A DNA stretch of 20,975 bases from a virus (IMGVR_UViG_3300028840_001737:1-20975); one strand, 5' to 3'. Shown: positions 13,964-18,843, counted from the stretch's first letter. Translations and numbers: made by a program. The notes: generated by a model from the sequence alone, not told the origin.

Positions 13964-14152
13964 ATGATATGCTGGGGATGTGAGCGTATTATTATTTGCG
14001 GAACTTGTCAAAAGCAATTATGCTATATCAAGAATGGTAAGTGCTATTTTCAGCCTTACTTTGAGCCTTTTGAGGGTCGTCCTCTTGAGTGCATGAATTG
14101 TGGAGCTGGACAATTTCCAAATGAAAAACGTTGGATAACATCGAAAGGATAG
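13964..14152 (+). CDS. Com-like zinc-ribbon protein B (paralog of 13411 gene)
   Basis: GGGGGTG at 13953-13959 precedes ATG by 4 bases. Cys at 12, 15, 20 and 43, 46 repeat the layout of the gene at 13411: IICGTCQKQLCYI matches VRCGSCGEFLCYI, and LECMNCGAGQF matches IRCITCNNGGA. So these are diverged tandem copies, separated by two other genes. A likely zinc ribbon, possibly RNA- or DNA-binding as in Com-like proteins. The basic tail (NEKRWITSKG) would suit nucleic-acid contact. The gene ends in TAG, 4 bases before the next start. Confidence 0.65.
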   Translation: MICWGCERIIICGTCQKQLCYIKNGKCYFQPYFEPFEGRPLECMNCGAGQFPNEKRWITSKG

Positions 14153-14156
14153 AGCT

Positions 14157-14357
14157 ATGAATTTAAAGATCATCATTAAAGACGTATCATCCGGAATTTT
14201 TTTCCTTATCCTTGATAGTATAGCCAAGCCGTTTGGTGGCAAGGTTACAAAAGATGGTGAATTTATCGGAGACGATGAAGCAAAAAAGGCTACAATCCAC
14301 GAAGCCAGCGAAATGTTCGGGGGCAATGATGGGAATTCTAAAAACTCTTCTGATTGA
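14157..14357 (+). CDS. 66-residue protein with hydrophobic N-terminus
   Basis: AAAGGAT at 14144-14150 lies six bases before ATG. The N-terminal half (MNLKIIIKDVSSGIFFLILD) may insert in or lie on a membrane. The C-terminal half is acidic and polar (GGKVTKDGEFIGDDEAKKAT), ending Asn/Ser-rich. It stops in TGA, and the next gene starts 31 bases upstream of that stop in another frame, showing dense overlapping as in the rest of the island. No conserved domain is recognised. Confidence 0.6.
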   Translation: MNLKIIIKDVSSGIFFLILDSIAKPFGGKVTKDGEFIGDDEAKKATIHEASEMFGGNDGNSKNSSD

Positions 14358-14484
14358 TTTGCCAGTGGCTATTCTGGGCTTATTCTTTAAGAATTCGAGC
14401 CCAAAGCCTTGTTCTAATTGTCAAGGTCAATGCAAACCTTACTGCAATGGAGGTGAAAATGTCAGACACAAGCAGAGGAAATAA
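14326..14484 (+). CDS. 52-residue membrane protein with Cys cluster
   Basis: ATG at 14326 (or 14329) follows GGGGGC, a usable though closely spaced binding site. In-frame upstream ATGs would extend across the previous gene without a ribosome binding site. The product MMGILKTLLIDLPVAILGLF has one hydrophobic span, then C29, C32, C36 and C40 (PCSNCQGQCKPYC) and a basic tail. It overlaps genes on both sides (32 and 26 bases). A membrane-tethered Cys cluster is unusual and may bind metal. Weaker support than for its neighbours because start choice and double overlap are uncertain. Confidence 0.45.
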   Translation: MMGILKTLLIDLPVAILGLFFKNSSPKPCSNCQGQCKPYCNGGENVRHKQRK

Positions 14485-14767
14485 GATTGGTCTTTGCCCT
14501 AAATGCTTTGAAGCTGGGCACTTGACCGCTCATCATGTTCTACCAAAAAGGTACTTCGGACAAAACAAGCACAAGCTGTATTTATGCAGGTCTTGTCACA
14601 ATGAAATCGAGGCTACTCTTCCAAGCTGGAAAATGAAGCGAGGTAATTACTTCAAGATCCATAAAGCATGGTTAAGAGATCAGCCAATTGTAGTGGTAGA
14701 CAGCAAAAAGCACAAACGACTTATAAGAGAAAGAAGGATGAACATAGATGAATCTAGGCTCGATTGA
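14459..14767 (+). CDS. HNH endonuclease-like protein
   Basis: Start 14459 is set by GGAGGTGA (14449-14456); an in-frame ATG at 14354 lies inside the neighbouring membrane gene and has no such site. The 102-residue product carries C13/C16, H25-H26 (TAHHVLPKRYFG) and C43/C46-H47 (YLCRSCHNEIE), the Cys4-type HNH core: zinc-holding CxxC pairs around the catalytic His. A charged C-terminal helix follows (KKHKRLIRERRMNIDES). It may be a mobile homing-type nuclease or a phage DNA-processing enzyme. It ends in TGA and overlaps the next gene by 20 bases. Confidence 0.75.
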   Translation: MSDTSRGNKIGLCPKCFEAGHLTAHHVLPKRYFGQNKHKLYLCRSCHNEIEATLPSWKMKRGNYFKIHKAWLRDQPIVVVDSKKHKRLIRERRMNIDESRLD

Positions 14768-14987
14768 TATTGTAATAAGGTATACTCTTATGGGAGTTTT
14801 TTTTACGCTTGTTCTTACCAATATTCACATGACTGGAAACAAGCATCCAAAAGCTCACCTCGTTGGTTTAGCTCGTGTGGCAATTTATATCATATGGTCA
14901 ATTTTTGCTCACGCATACGAGACTATACCTGGTTCAATTGTCATTCTGTGGTTTACTTTTAAAGCTCACATGAAATGGCAAAAATAA
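14748..14987 (+). CDS. 79-residue membrane protein, last gene of SD-led island
   Basis: AAGGAT about 11 bases upstream of ATG is the probable binding site. Hydrophobic segments are at about residues 6-25 (IDIVIRYTLMGVFFTLVLTN) and 40-70 (LARVAIYIIWSIFAHAYETI and onward), so two or three spans. The C-terminus is basic (KAHMKWQK). It overlaps the HNH gene by 20 bases and is followed within 10 bases by the strong terminator at 14995-15023, so it closes the transcription unit. No family recognised. Confidence 0.6.
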   Translation: MNLGSIDIVIRYTLMGVFFTLVLTNIHMTGNKHPKAHLVGLARVAIYIIWSIFAHAYETIPGSIVILWFTFKAHMKWQK

Positions 14988-14994
14988 CTTAACG

Positions 14995-15023
14995 GGGGGG
15001 AATGCAAAGCTTCCCCCCTTTTT
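14995..15023 (+). terminator. Strong Rho-independent terminator closing the island
   Basis: GGGGGGAA (14995-15002) pairs perfectly with TTCCCCCC (15011-15018), loop TGCAAAGC, followed by TTTTT (15019-15023). It is the most GC-rich stem in an otherwise AT-rich window, just after the last island gene, and isolates the island from the downstream genes. Confidence 0.9.
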
Positions 15024-15042
15024 ACTATTAATTATAAAAAAA

Positions 15043-15309
15043 ATGAATAAATGTAAATATTGTGGAGAGGAAACAAAATACAAATTTTGTTCTAGAGAAT
15101 GTTACTATAATAACAGAAGAAAAAAAGATCAAGAGGCTGAATCTTTGTATTTTATAGAAATAAAAAACCTTATTTTACAAGCTCAAGAGGACGCTAAAAC
15201 TCCCACCTTGAGCTATATATCAAAAAAAATGAATAAATCTAAGGGTTGGACTTCTAATATTGTTAATAAAATGATAGAAAAAAATATTATAAAAAAAGGT
15301 TATTACTAG
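15043..15309 (+). CDS. Zinc-ribbon plus winged-helix-like protein
   Basis: 88 residues. N-terminus NKCKYCGEETKYKFCSREC carries C4, C7, C16 and C20, a zinc ribbon typical of tRNA- or DNA-binding adaptors. After a basic linker (NNRRKKDQEAE), residues about 35-85 form helices with TLSYISKKMNKSKGWTSNIV, a winged-helix-like reader, and a basic tail (IEKNIIKKGYY). It is likely a phage DNA-binding regulator. No promoter is seen between the terminator at 15023 and its ATG (A-run context); it may rely on readthrough. P2 operator boxes begin 3 bases after its stop. Confidence 0.65.
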   Translation: MNKCKYCGEETKYKFCSRECYYNNRRKKDQEAESLYFIEIKNLILQAQEDAKTPTLSYISKKMNKSKGWTSNIVNKMIEKNIIKKGYY

Positions 15310-15311
15310 TA

Positions 15312-15387
15312 TGTGTATAACTTTTTTTATTGTGTAATATTAGTATCATTTTATACACTTGACAAAGTTCAATCTATGATATATAAT
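15312..15387 (+). promoter_or_regulatory. Promoter P2, second copy of P1 regulatory region
   Basis: TTGACA 15359-15364 and TATAAT 15382-15387, 17-base spacer. Upstream TGTGTATAA (15312-15320, perfect DnaA box on the other strand) and TTATACAC (15351-15358) form an inverted pair 30 bases apart, against 31 in P1. Sequence identity to P1 extends through most of the -35 to -10 region (CTATGATATATAATATA), while the sequence between the boxes differs. This duplicates a promoter-operator of one regulator. Transcription start about 15394, 22 bases before the next gene. Confidence 0.85.
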
Positions 15388-15415
15388 ATAAATATAATAA
15401 TTAAAGAGAAAAAAT

Positions 15416-15664
15416 ATGAAAACAAGATTTGAGTACAAATTTGATGTCGATTTCAATCAAGAAGTTATCGACAAAAGAGTGAAACTTCACTCAGACACTC
15501 TAATTAGAGATATCAACATGCTAAGTGCTAAGGAGGACGGCATTATAAAAGACTACGATTTAAACGGTAAATACGGCACAGCTATAATGGATGAAGAAGG
15601 TTATGTTAATTTACTAAGAGACTTGGGCATATTTGAAAGTGCTAGAGTCTATCAATTGAAATAA
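15416..15664 (+). CDS. 82-residue hypothetical early protein
   Basis: First gene after P2, with ATG after an A-run (GAAAAAAT). Starts MKTRFEYKFDVDFNQEVIDK and continues with charged helices and a probable beta part (DYDLNGKYGTAIMDEEGYVN), ending ARVYQLK. Soluble, no Cys motif, no membrane span. Strong promoter and first position suggest an abundant early product, possibly a host-directed protein. No family is recognised. The next gene starts one base after its stop. Confidence 0.7.
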   Translation: MKTRFEYKFDVDFNQEVIDKRVKLHSDTLIRDINMLSAKEDGIIKDYDLNGKYGTAIMDEEGYVNLLRDLGIFESARVYQLK

Positions 15665-15665
15665 T

Positions 15666-15905
15666 ATGGATATAGAATTACTTAAAAAACATATGGACGA
15701 AGGTTTTGGATTAACAAAAGAGTTAATTCTAGCAGATGGAGATTTATCTATGTGGCTTGAAACACACATAGATCACAAAAAAACATATTTTTATTTTACA
15801 AAATGTGGAGAAGAAAACAAGCAAATACTTAGAACATTTATAAACGAAGATGATTTGAAGTATGTTAAAAATCAAATAGATTTAATATTAAAAATAATAT
15901 ATTAA
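15666..15905 (+). CDS. 79-residue hypothetical protein
   Basis: Starts one base after the previous stop in the TAAT-ATG style. The product (MDIELLKKHMDEGFGLTKEL, then WLETHIDHKKTYFYFTKCGE) is acidic with an aromatic beta patch and a C-terminal amphipathic helix (YVKNQIDLILKIIY). It is a small soluble protein of P2 operon type, and its order with neighbours suggests co-transcription. No function is assigned from sequence; it may be a helper of the first gene. Confidence 0.7.
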   Translation: MDIELLKKHMDEGFGLTKELILADGDLSMWLETHIDHKKTYFYFTKCGEENKQILRTFINEDDLKYVKNQIDLILKIIY

Positions 15906-15910
15906 ATAAT

Positions 15911-16069
15911 ATGGCTTATTTTAACAAAAAAAAAGGAATAATAAAAGAACCATGGGACTTTCAATATGAAACCCCTTACTTTGTAAAACATTTCTGGGAG
16001 TGGGTGTTAAATGATAATAAGTTTGACGATACACTTCCAAAAGCTAAAAAAGTTAATTTACTTAAATAA
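15911..16069 (+). CDS. 52-residue hypothetical protein
   Basis: ATG 15911 follows TAAATAAT and TAA ends at 16069. The product MAYFNKKKGIIKEPWDFQYE then TPYFVKHFWEWVLNDNKF is aromatic-rich (several Trp, Phe, Tyr) with a basic start and a Lys-rich end (PKAKKVNLLK). Such size and aromatic content suit a binding protein, but no family is recognised. Spaced five bases from its upstream neighbour and one from the next in the same operon. Confidence 0.65.
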   Translation: MAYFNKKKGIIKEPWDFQYETPYFVKHFWEWVLNDNKFDDTLPKAKKVNLLK

Positions 16070-16070
16070 T

Positions 16071-16220
16071 ATGAGTGCATCTAAAAACTTCTTTAATGCT
16101 TTAAAAGATGATCCTCAATCTATAATAGAGTGGTGCGAAAATGAGATTAAGGAATATAAAAAACTAATTAAATTAATTAAAAAATATGAAGGAGGAAATT
16201 TTAAAACTAAAATCAACTAG
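16071..16220 (+). CDS. 49-residue hypothetical protein
   Basis: Start 16071, one base after the previous stop, is preferred to an in-frame ATG at 16011 that lies within the previous gene. It encodes MSASKNFFNALKDDPQSIIE, then WCENEIKEYKKLIKLIKKYE, an acidic turn followed by a Lys-rich amphipathic helix. It could be a small helical binding protein. It is in the P2 operon; no family recognised. Confidence 0.6.
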   Translation: MSASKNFFNALKDDPQSIIEWCENEIKEYKKLIKLIKKYEGGNFKTKIN

Positions 16221-16314
16221 ATCAGATTTTTACTGGTCAAAAATAATTAATAATGCTTGTCTATATGATCACAAAAAAACAACAACAAGTAATAGATGCA
16301 ATAGTGCATCATAA
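16186..16314 (+). CDS. Possible 42-residue overlapping protein (weak)
   Basis: ATG at 16186 has the usual AAAAAT-type start context and opens MKEEILKLKSTRSDFYWSKI, overlapping the end of the previous gene by 35 bases and the start of the next by 50. The first half looks coding (charged then aromatic), but the end (KTTTSNRCNSAS) looks out of frame with the HTH gene. It may be a real short overlapping gene or a spurious frame; without it the 16221-16264 gap is simply short. Confidence 0.25.
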   Translation: MKEEILKLKSTRSDFYWSKIINNACLYDHKKTTTSNRCNSAS

Positions 16315-16459
16315 ATTAATTGATAGGAAATCACCAAGCTTAGAGAAATTGTCAGAAGTTACTGGAATGAAAAAAGCTTCTGTATATTCAAAAATTGATA
16401 GTCTTTTAAGAAAAAAAGCTATATCATTTGAGAACAACGAATATAGAGTACACTTTTAA
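16265..16459 (+). CDS. LexA-type winged-helix DNA-binding protein
   Basis: 64 residues from ATG 16265 (preceded by TCTAT); ATG 16253 would add four residues and is less like other starts here. The sequence MITKKQQQVIDAIVHHKLID, then SPSLEKLSEVTGMKKASVYS and KIDSLLRKKAISFENNEYRV, matches the LexA N-terminal winged helix (helix, turn, recognition helix, wing with basic residues), but lacks the LexA catalytic domain. Probably a small phage transcription regulator. Could act on the P1/P2 operators, which is only inference. Confidence 0.75.
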   Translation: MITKKQQQVIDAIVHHKLIDRKSPSLEKLSEVTGMKKASVYSKIDSLLRKKAISFENNEYRVHF

Positions 16460-16483
16460 GAAATATTTATAGAAATTACTAAT

Positions 16484-16669
16484 ATGAAAAACAGTGGATA
16501 TATACATTTTATTATATCAGAATTATTAAAACATTATAATATAGACAATGTTTTGGATAAAAAACAAACTAATGATCTTATAAAACAAATAAGCAGCCTT
16601 ATAATAGAAGAGAAAAAAAACTATAGAAATGAATTGGAACAAAAAATATTGCAAAAAATATTTGATTAA
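16484..16669 (+). CDS. 61-residue helical hypothetical protein
   Basis: Start after ACTAAT with no Shine-Dalgarno. Encodes MKNSGYIHFIISELLKHYNI followed by DNVLDKKQTNDLIKQISSLI and a charged helical end (RNELEQKILQKIF). The sequence is predicted helical throughout, moderately acidic and basic patches alternating, with no Cys or membrane span. Position among P2 early-type genes is the main support for its being real. No family recognised. Confidence 0.6.
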   Translation: MKNSGYIHFIISELLKHYNIDNVLDKKQTNDLIKQISSLIIEEKKNYRNELEQKILQKIFD

Positions 16670-16686
16670 TTAAAAAAAATAATAAT

Positions 16687-16944
16687 ATGAAAAAAACTAG
16701 AAAATGTCTATATTGTGAAACAAGAATATCATCAAGCAATAGTATTTGTTCTACTTGTAATTTTATAAAAATGTCAGCTATTGAGTTGCAGAGATATTTA
16801 AATAACTTCTTAGATTATAAGAACATAAAAAAGATTGTTTCAGTAGATGTTCAAATAATTGATAAAAGAAAAAGAGATAAAGAAGTTATTGATAGTATTA
16901 TAAAAACATTTGGTGGTAAAAAATTGACAAAACCTAAAAAATAG
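16687..16944 (+). CDS. Zinc-ribbon mini-protein with basic tail
   Basis: 85 residues. C7/C10 (KCLYC) and C21/C24 (SICSTC) form a tight zinc ribbon, followed by a helical domain (SAIELQRYLNNFLDYKNIKK) and a very basic C-terminus (GGKKLTKPKK). This is likely a nucleic-acid-binding protein. The last codons contain a consensus -35 box (TTGACA at 16924-16929) and the -10 follows its stop, so the 3' end of this gene doubles as a promoter for the structured region beyond. Ends in TAG. Confidence 0.65.
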   Translation: MKKTRKCLYCETRISSSNSICSTCNFIKMSAIELQRYLNNFLDYKNIKKIVSVDVQIIDKRKRDKEVIDSIIKTFGGKKLTKPKK

Positions 16945-16952
16945 CATATAAT
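16924..16952 (+). promoter_or_regulatory. Promoter P3 for structured RNA region
   Basis: TTGACA 16924-16929 and TATAAT 16947-16952, spacer 17, an exact consensus. It overlaps the last codons and stop of the zinc-ribbon gene and has no gene for 770 bases downstream. Start of transcription about 16959. Confidence 0.85.
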
Positions 16953-16958
16953 ATAAAT

Positions 16959-17178
16959 GAATTTACATGTTTTAATTGAACGCTACTGTGGTAAACACGA
17001 AGTTTAATTGAGACATTTTGCCAATCACTAGGGAATGATTGGCTCCCTAGCCACAGATATGGTTTTTTCATACTACTAATACAAGAGCTTAGGCTCTAAA
17101 CCGTATTAGTGGCTAGGGATATAATGGTTACCTTAGTCTGGGTCTCTGGATAGTTGCCCCGCTAAAGCTAAGGTTTCC
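16959..17178 (+). ncRNA. Candidate structured non-coding RNA 1
   Basis: Downstream of P3 and without a credible gene. TCCCTAGCCAC (17044-17054) pairs fully with GTGGCTAGGGA (17109-17119). Inside, ACTAATAC (17075-17082) pairs with GTATTAGT (17103-17110), enclosing AGAGC/GCTCT (17084-17088/17093-17097). Before it, CCAATCA/TGATTGG and CTAGGGA/TCCCTAG are interleaved (17021-17050); the connecting loops are too short to form both at once, so they look like alternative hairpins, and TCCCTAG has two possible partners. ACCTTAG/CTAAGGT (17130-17136/17168-17174) closes the 3' part. TTTAATTGA repeats at about 16973 and 17003. The RNA may switch between shapes. I do not recognise the family. Confidence 0.55.
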
Positions 17179-17179
17179 C

Positions 17180-17207
17180 TTGACAAATAATTTAGATTTG
17201 ATATAAT
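17180..17207 (+). promoter_or_regulatory. Promoter P4 for non-coding RNA 2
   Basis: TTGACA 17180-17185 and TATAAT 17202-17207 with a 16-base spacer. It follows directly on the last helix of RNA 1. Predicted start about 17214. The only downstream element is the pseudoknot-capable RNA and a T-run, with no ORF of note, so it probably drives a small RNA. Confidence 0.85.
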
Positions 17208-17213
17208 ATCTTT

Positions 17214-17325
17214 ACCTTAAAAATTACATACTCGCCTACAACAAGAGAACACAGATTAGCTGTTTACCTGCTCCCACTTTGTTGTAGGCGTGGGTAATGG
17301 TAGATAGCCAATCTGTGTTTTTTTT
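17214..17325 (+). ncRNA. Candidate pseudoknotted small RNA 2, about 110 nt
   Basis: CGCCTACAACAA (17233-17244) pairs perfectly with TTGTTGTAGGCG (17279-17290), 12 bp. AACACAGATT (17248-17257) pairs perfectly with AATCTGTGTT (17310-17319), 10 bp. The two helices interleave, which defines a pseudoknot. Loops of about 3, 21 and 19 bases make it sterically possible. An alternative inner hairpin CCCAC/GTGGG (17273-17277/17290-17294) displays the 3' strand of the first helix in its loop. A run of eight T (17318-17325) directly follows the second helix, so it doubles as a terminator. With P4 this is a complete small RNA gene. No known family recognised. Confidence 0.65.
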
Positions 17326-17350
17326 ATTGAAATTTTTATCAATTTTTTTT
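17318..17350 (+). terminator. T-run and back-up terminator of RNA 2
   Basis: The second RNA 2 helix ends in eight T at 17318-17325. Immediately after, ATTGA/TCAAT (17326-17330/17339-17343) forms a short hairpin followed by a further T-run (17343-17350). Tandem stops are expected for a strongly expressed small RNA. Confidence 0.7.
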
Positions 17351-17720
17351 CCTTAATTCTCTTTAATTTTTTAAAGAGAACTATAGGACGAATAATCCTA
17401 GTTGTACCCACGGTTTCACTTACCACCATAAGCAACTATAAATAATTAGATGTTCTCAAAGTGGCTAATACGGATACTCCAGTCTCAAGCATTTATTAGT
17501 TTTAATTCTTCTAAAAAAAAGAATTTCGCTCGTTTTTTTTAACTATTTATTAGTCTTTTTAAACAAAAAAAAGACAGTCTTTAGCAGATCAACTTACACA
17601 AGCTAGAACACAAGGACAAGTAGTTAGGGCAAGGTGAAGTATAGGGTAAATGCTTAGACAGAGAAACGGCTTAGTTAGTGGGGACGTTTTATAACACTAT
17701 AGCTATTGTATTACAATTAT
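17351..17720 (+). other. Gene-free repeat-rich stretch, function unknown
   Basis: No credible gene in 370 bases. It contains an exact 10-bp hairpin TTCTCTTTAA/TTAAAGAGAA (17357-17366/17371-17380), TAGGA/TCCTA (17384-17388/17396-17400), AATTCTT/AAGAATT (17504-17510/17519-17525) followed by a T-run, the direct repeat ATTTATTAGT (17491-17500 and 17545-17554), and GTCTTTTT/AAAAAGAC (17553-17560/17568-17575). AT-rich hairpins and repeats next to small RNA genes could belong to a replication origin, to a longer RNA, or to transcription ends on both strands. From about 17590 to 17700 I see no notable structure. Confidence 0.5.
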
Positions 17721-18044
17721 ATGAAAGAGGATTATCCTTTAAAGTCTTTTAGACTTAACAAAAAAACAATTAAAAATTTAGAAAAAATTAAGAATGAAAC
17801 AAACCTTAGCTATAACATGTTGTTTTATAAGCTTATAAATTTATATAATAATTCAATAAGAAAAACTAATATGAATATAATAGTAAAAGAAGGAGAAATT
17901 TGTCCACATTGCAATACTGGAATAATACAACTAAGGAATAGTAGATTTGGAGAATTTTTAGCATGTGATCAGTTTCCTAATTGTGCATTTAAACAAAATA
18001 TAAAAGAAGACTTAGATATGGGTCAAAAAGGTTTTAAGGATTAA
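17721..18044 (+). CDS. Ribbon-helix-helix plus topoisomerase-type zinc finger protein
   Basis: 107 residues. Start 17721 follows ACAATTAT; an in-frame ATG at 17706 would add five residues. Residues about 1-48 (PLKSFRLNKKTIKNLEKIKN, then NLSYNMLFYKLINLYNNSIR) look like a ribbon-helix-helix DNA-binding domain. Residues about 58-92 hold C61, C64, C82 and C88 (ICPHCNTGIIQLRNSRFGEF, LACDQFPNCAF), the zf-C4 topoisomerase I finger that binds single-stranded DNA. The combination of RHH with a topoisomerase finger in one short protein is uncommon. Probable regulator or DNA-binding protein of the replication region. Confidence 0.75.
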   Translation: MKEDYPLKSFRLNKKTIKNLEKIKNETNLSYNMLFYKLINLYNNSIRKTNMNIIVKEGEICPHCNTGIIQLRNSRFGEFLACDQFPNCAFKQNIKEDLDMGQKGFKD

Positions 18045-18048
18045 TAGT

Positions 18049-18474
18049 ATGTATCAATTTGAATGCTTAAAAGGTTTAGGTAAAAAGTTAGACTTCAACA
18101 AACAATCTAAAGAATGGATAGCGTTTAATGAAAAAAAGACTAATAAAAAGATTAAGAATAGAAAAATAGAAAAATTAAGAGAAATGGATTATATGGAGTA
18201 TTTAAAGACAGATTGGTGGAAACATAGAAGGAAAAAGTTTATTAACAAGTTTAAAATAAAAGATTGTTATTGTTGTAAAGAAAGTTTTAGAGAAGTGCAC
18301 CATTGTAGTTATGATAGAATTGGAAATGAAAAGGATAAAGACTTAGTTCTTTTGTGCAATAAGTGCCATAATGAAGTTCATAACTTGGTTTTAAATGATA
18401 AAAAAATAAAGCTAAAAGAAGCTCATGAAATATATAAAAAAATATTAATACTAGATATATCAAATGAAGTTTAA
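18049..18474 (+). CDS. HNH endonuclease
   Basis: 141 residues. After a basic N-terminus (KKTNKKIKNRKIEKLREMDY), DWWKHRRKKFINKFKIK leads into C73/C76 (DCYCCKESF), H84-H85 (EVHHCSYDRIG), then C103/C106-H107 (LLCNKCHNEVH), the His-Asn-His core with two zinc CxxC pairs. The catalytic His is expected at 84 or 85. It probably nicks or cuts DNA, either as a homing-type element or in packaging or host DNA breakdown. It starts 4 bases after the RHH-finger gene and ends in TAA. Confidence 0.85.
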   Translation: MYQFECLKGLGKKLDFNKQSKEWIAFNEKKTNKKIKNRKIEKLREMDYMEYLKTDWWKHRRKKFINKFKIKDCYCCKESFREVHHCSYDRIGNEKDKDLVLLCNKCHNEVHNLVLNDKKIKLKEAHEIYKKILILDISNEV

Positions 18475-18527
18475 AGGATTTGATAAACTAAAGAAATTTT
18501 ATAATTAACAAACTAACATAAAACAAT

Positions 18528-18743
18528 ATGACAACTAGAAAAGAAATAGTCAAAGACATAAAAAATATAATAGGATTAAAAAACCAGATAGACAATGAAG
18601 TAATAGAAAGAATTTGTAATTATATATTTAATAGAATTAAAGATGAGAATATTATGGCAAAAGAAGTATCCGATTTGCTTATTACAATAGAAGATTATTC
18701 TGATGAAATAAAAAAAGAAATACTTAATTTTATAAGCAAATAA
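18528..18743 (+). CDS. 71-residue acidic helical protein
   Basis: ATG after AACAAT with no Shine-Dalgarno. The product MTTRKEIVKDIKNIIGLKNQ then IDNEVIERICNYIFNRIKDE and KEVSDLLITIEDYSDEIKKE is helical, mixed charge, with no Cys pair or membrane span. The 53 bases before it hold no obvious promoter. It precedes a CGTTTT/AAAACG hairpin. Function not recognised. Confidence 0.65.
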   Translation: MTTRKEIVKDIKNIIGLKNQIDNEVIERICNYIFNRIKDENIMAKEVSDLLITIEDYSDEIKKEILNFISK

Positions 18744-18746
18744 GAA

Positions 18747-18770
18747 CGTTTTGCCGAAACCAGTAAAACG
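18747..18770 (+). promoter_or_regulatory. Short CGTTTT hairpin upstream of P5
   Basis: CGTTTT (18747-18752) and AAAACG (18765-18770) form a 6-bp stem with loop GCCGAAACCAGT. The same CGTTTT/AAAACG core recurs inside the long hairpin at 19614-19670. There is no T-run, so it is not a clear terminator. A shared operator or RNA signal is possible. Confidence 0.4.
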
Positions 18771-18779
18771 ATAAAAAAG

Positions 18780-18816
18780 TTATCCACTTGACATAGTTAC
18801 TAAAGTAATATATAAT
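18780..18816 (+). promoter_or_regulatory. Promoter P5 of SSB operon, with DnaA-like box
   Basis: TTGACA 18788-18793 and TATAAT 18811-18816, 17-base spacer. TTATCCAC (18780-18787) directly abuts the -35 box, just as TTATACAC does in P1 and P2, and differs from a DnaA box (TTATCCACA) only at the last base. The upstream TGTGTATAA arm is missing here. Start about 18823, 21 bases before the ribbon-helix-helix gene. Confidence 0.85.
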
Positions 18817-18843
18817 ACAAGTGTAACAATTAAAGACAATAAC

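Noticed and set aside
14354-14458. Longer HNH start at 14354
   Set aside because: It lies inside another gene without a ribosome binding site; GGAGGTGA points to 14459.
17021-17050. H-type pseudoknot CCAATCA-CTAGGGA-TGATTGG-TCCCTAG
   Set aside because: The connecting loops are 0-1 bases, too short to span two 7-bp helices, so I read it as alternative hairpins.
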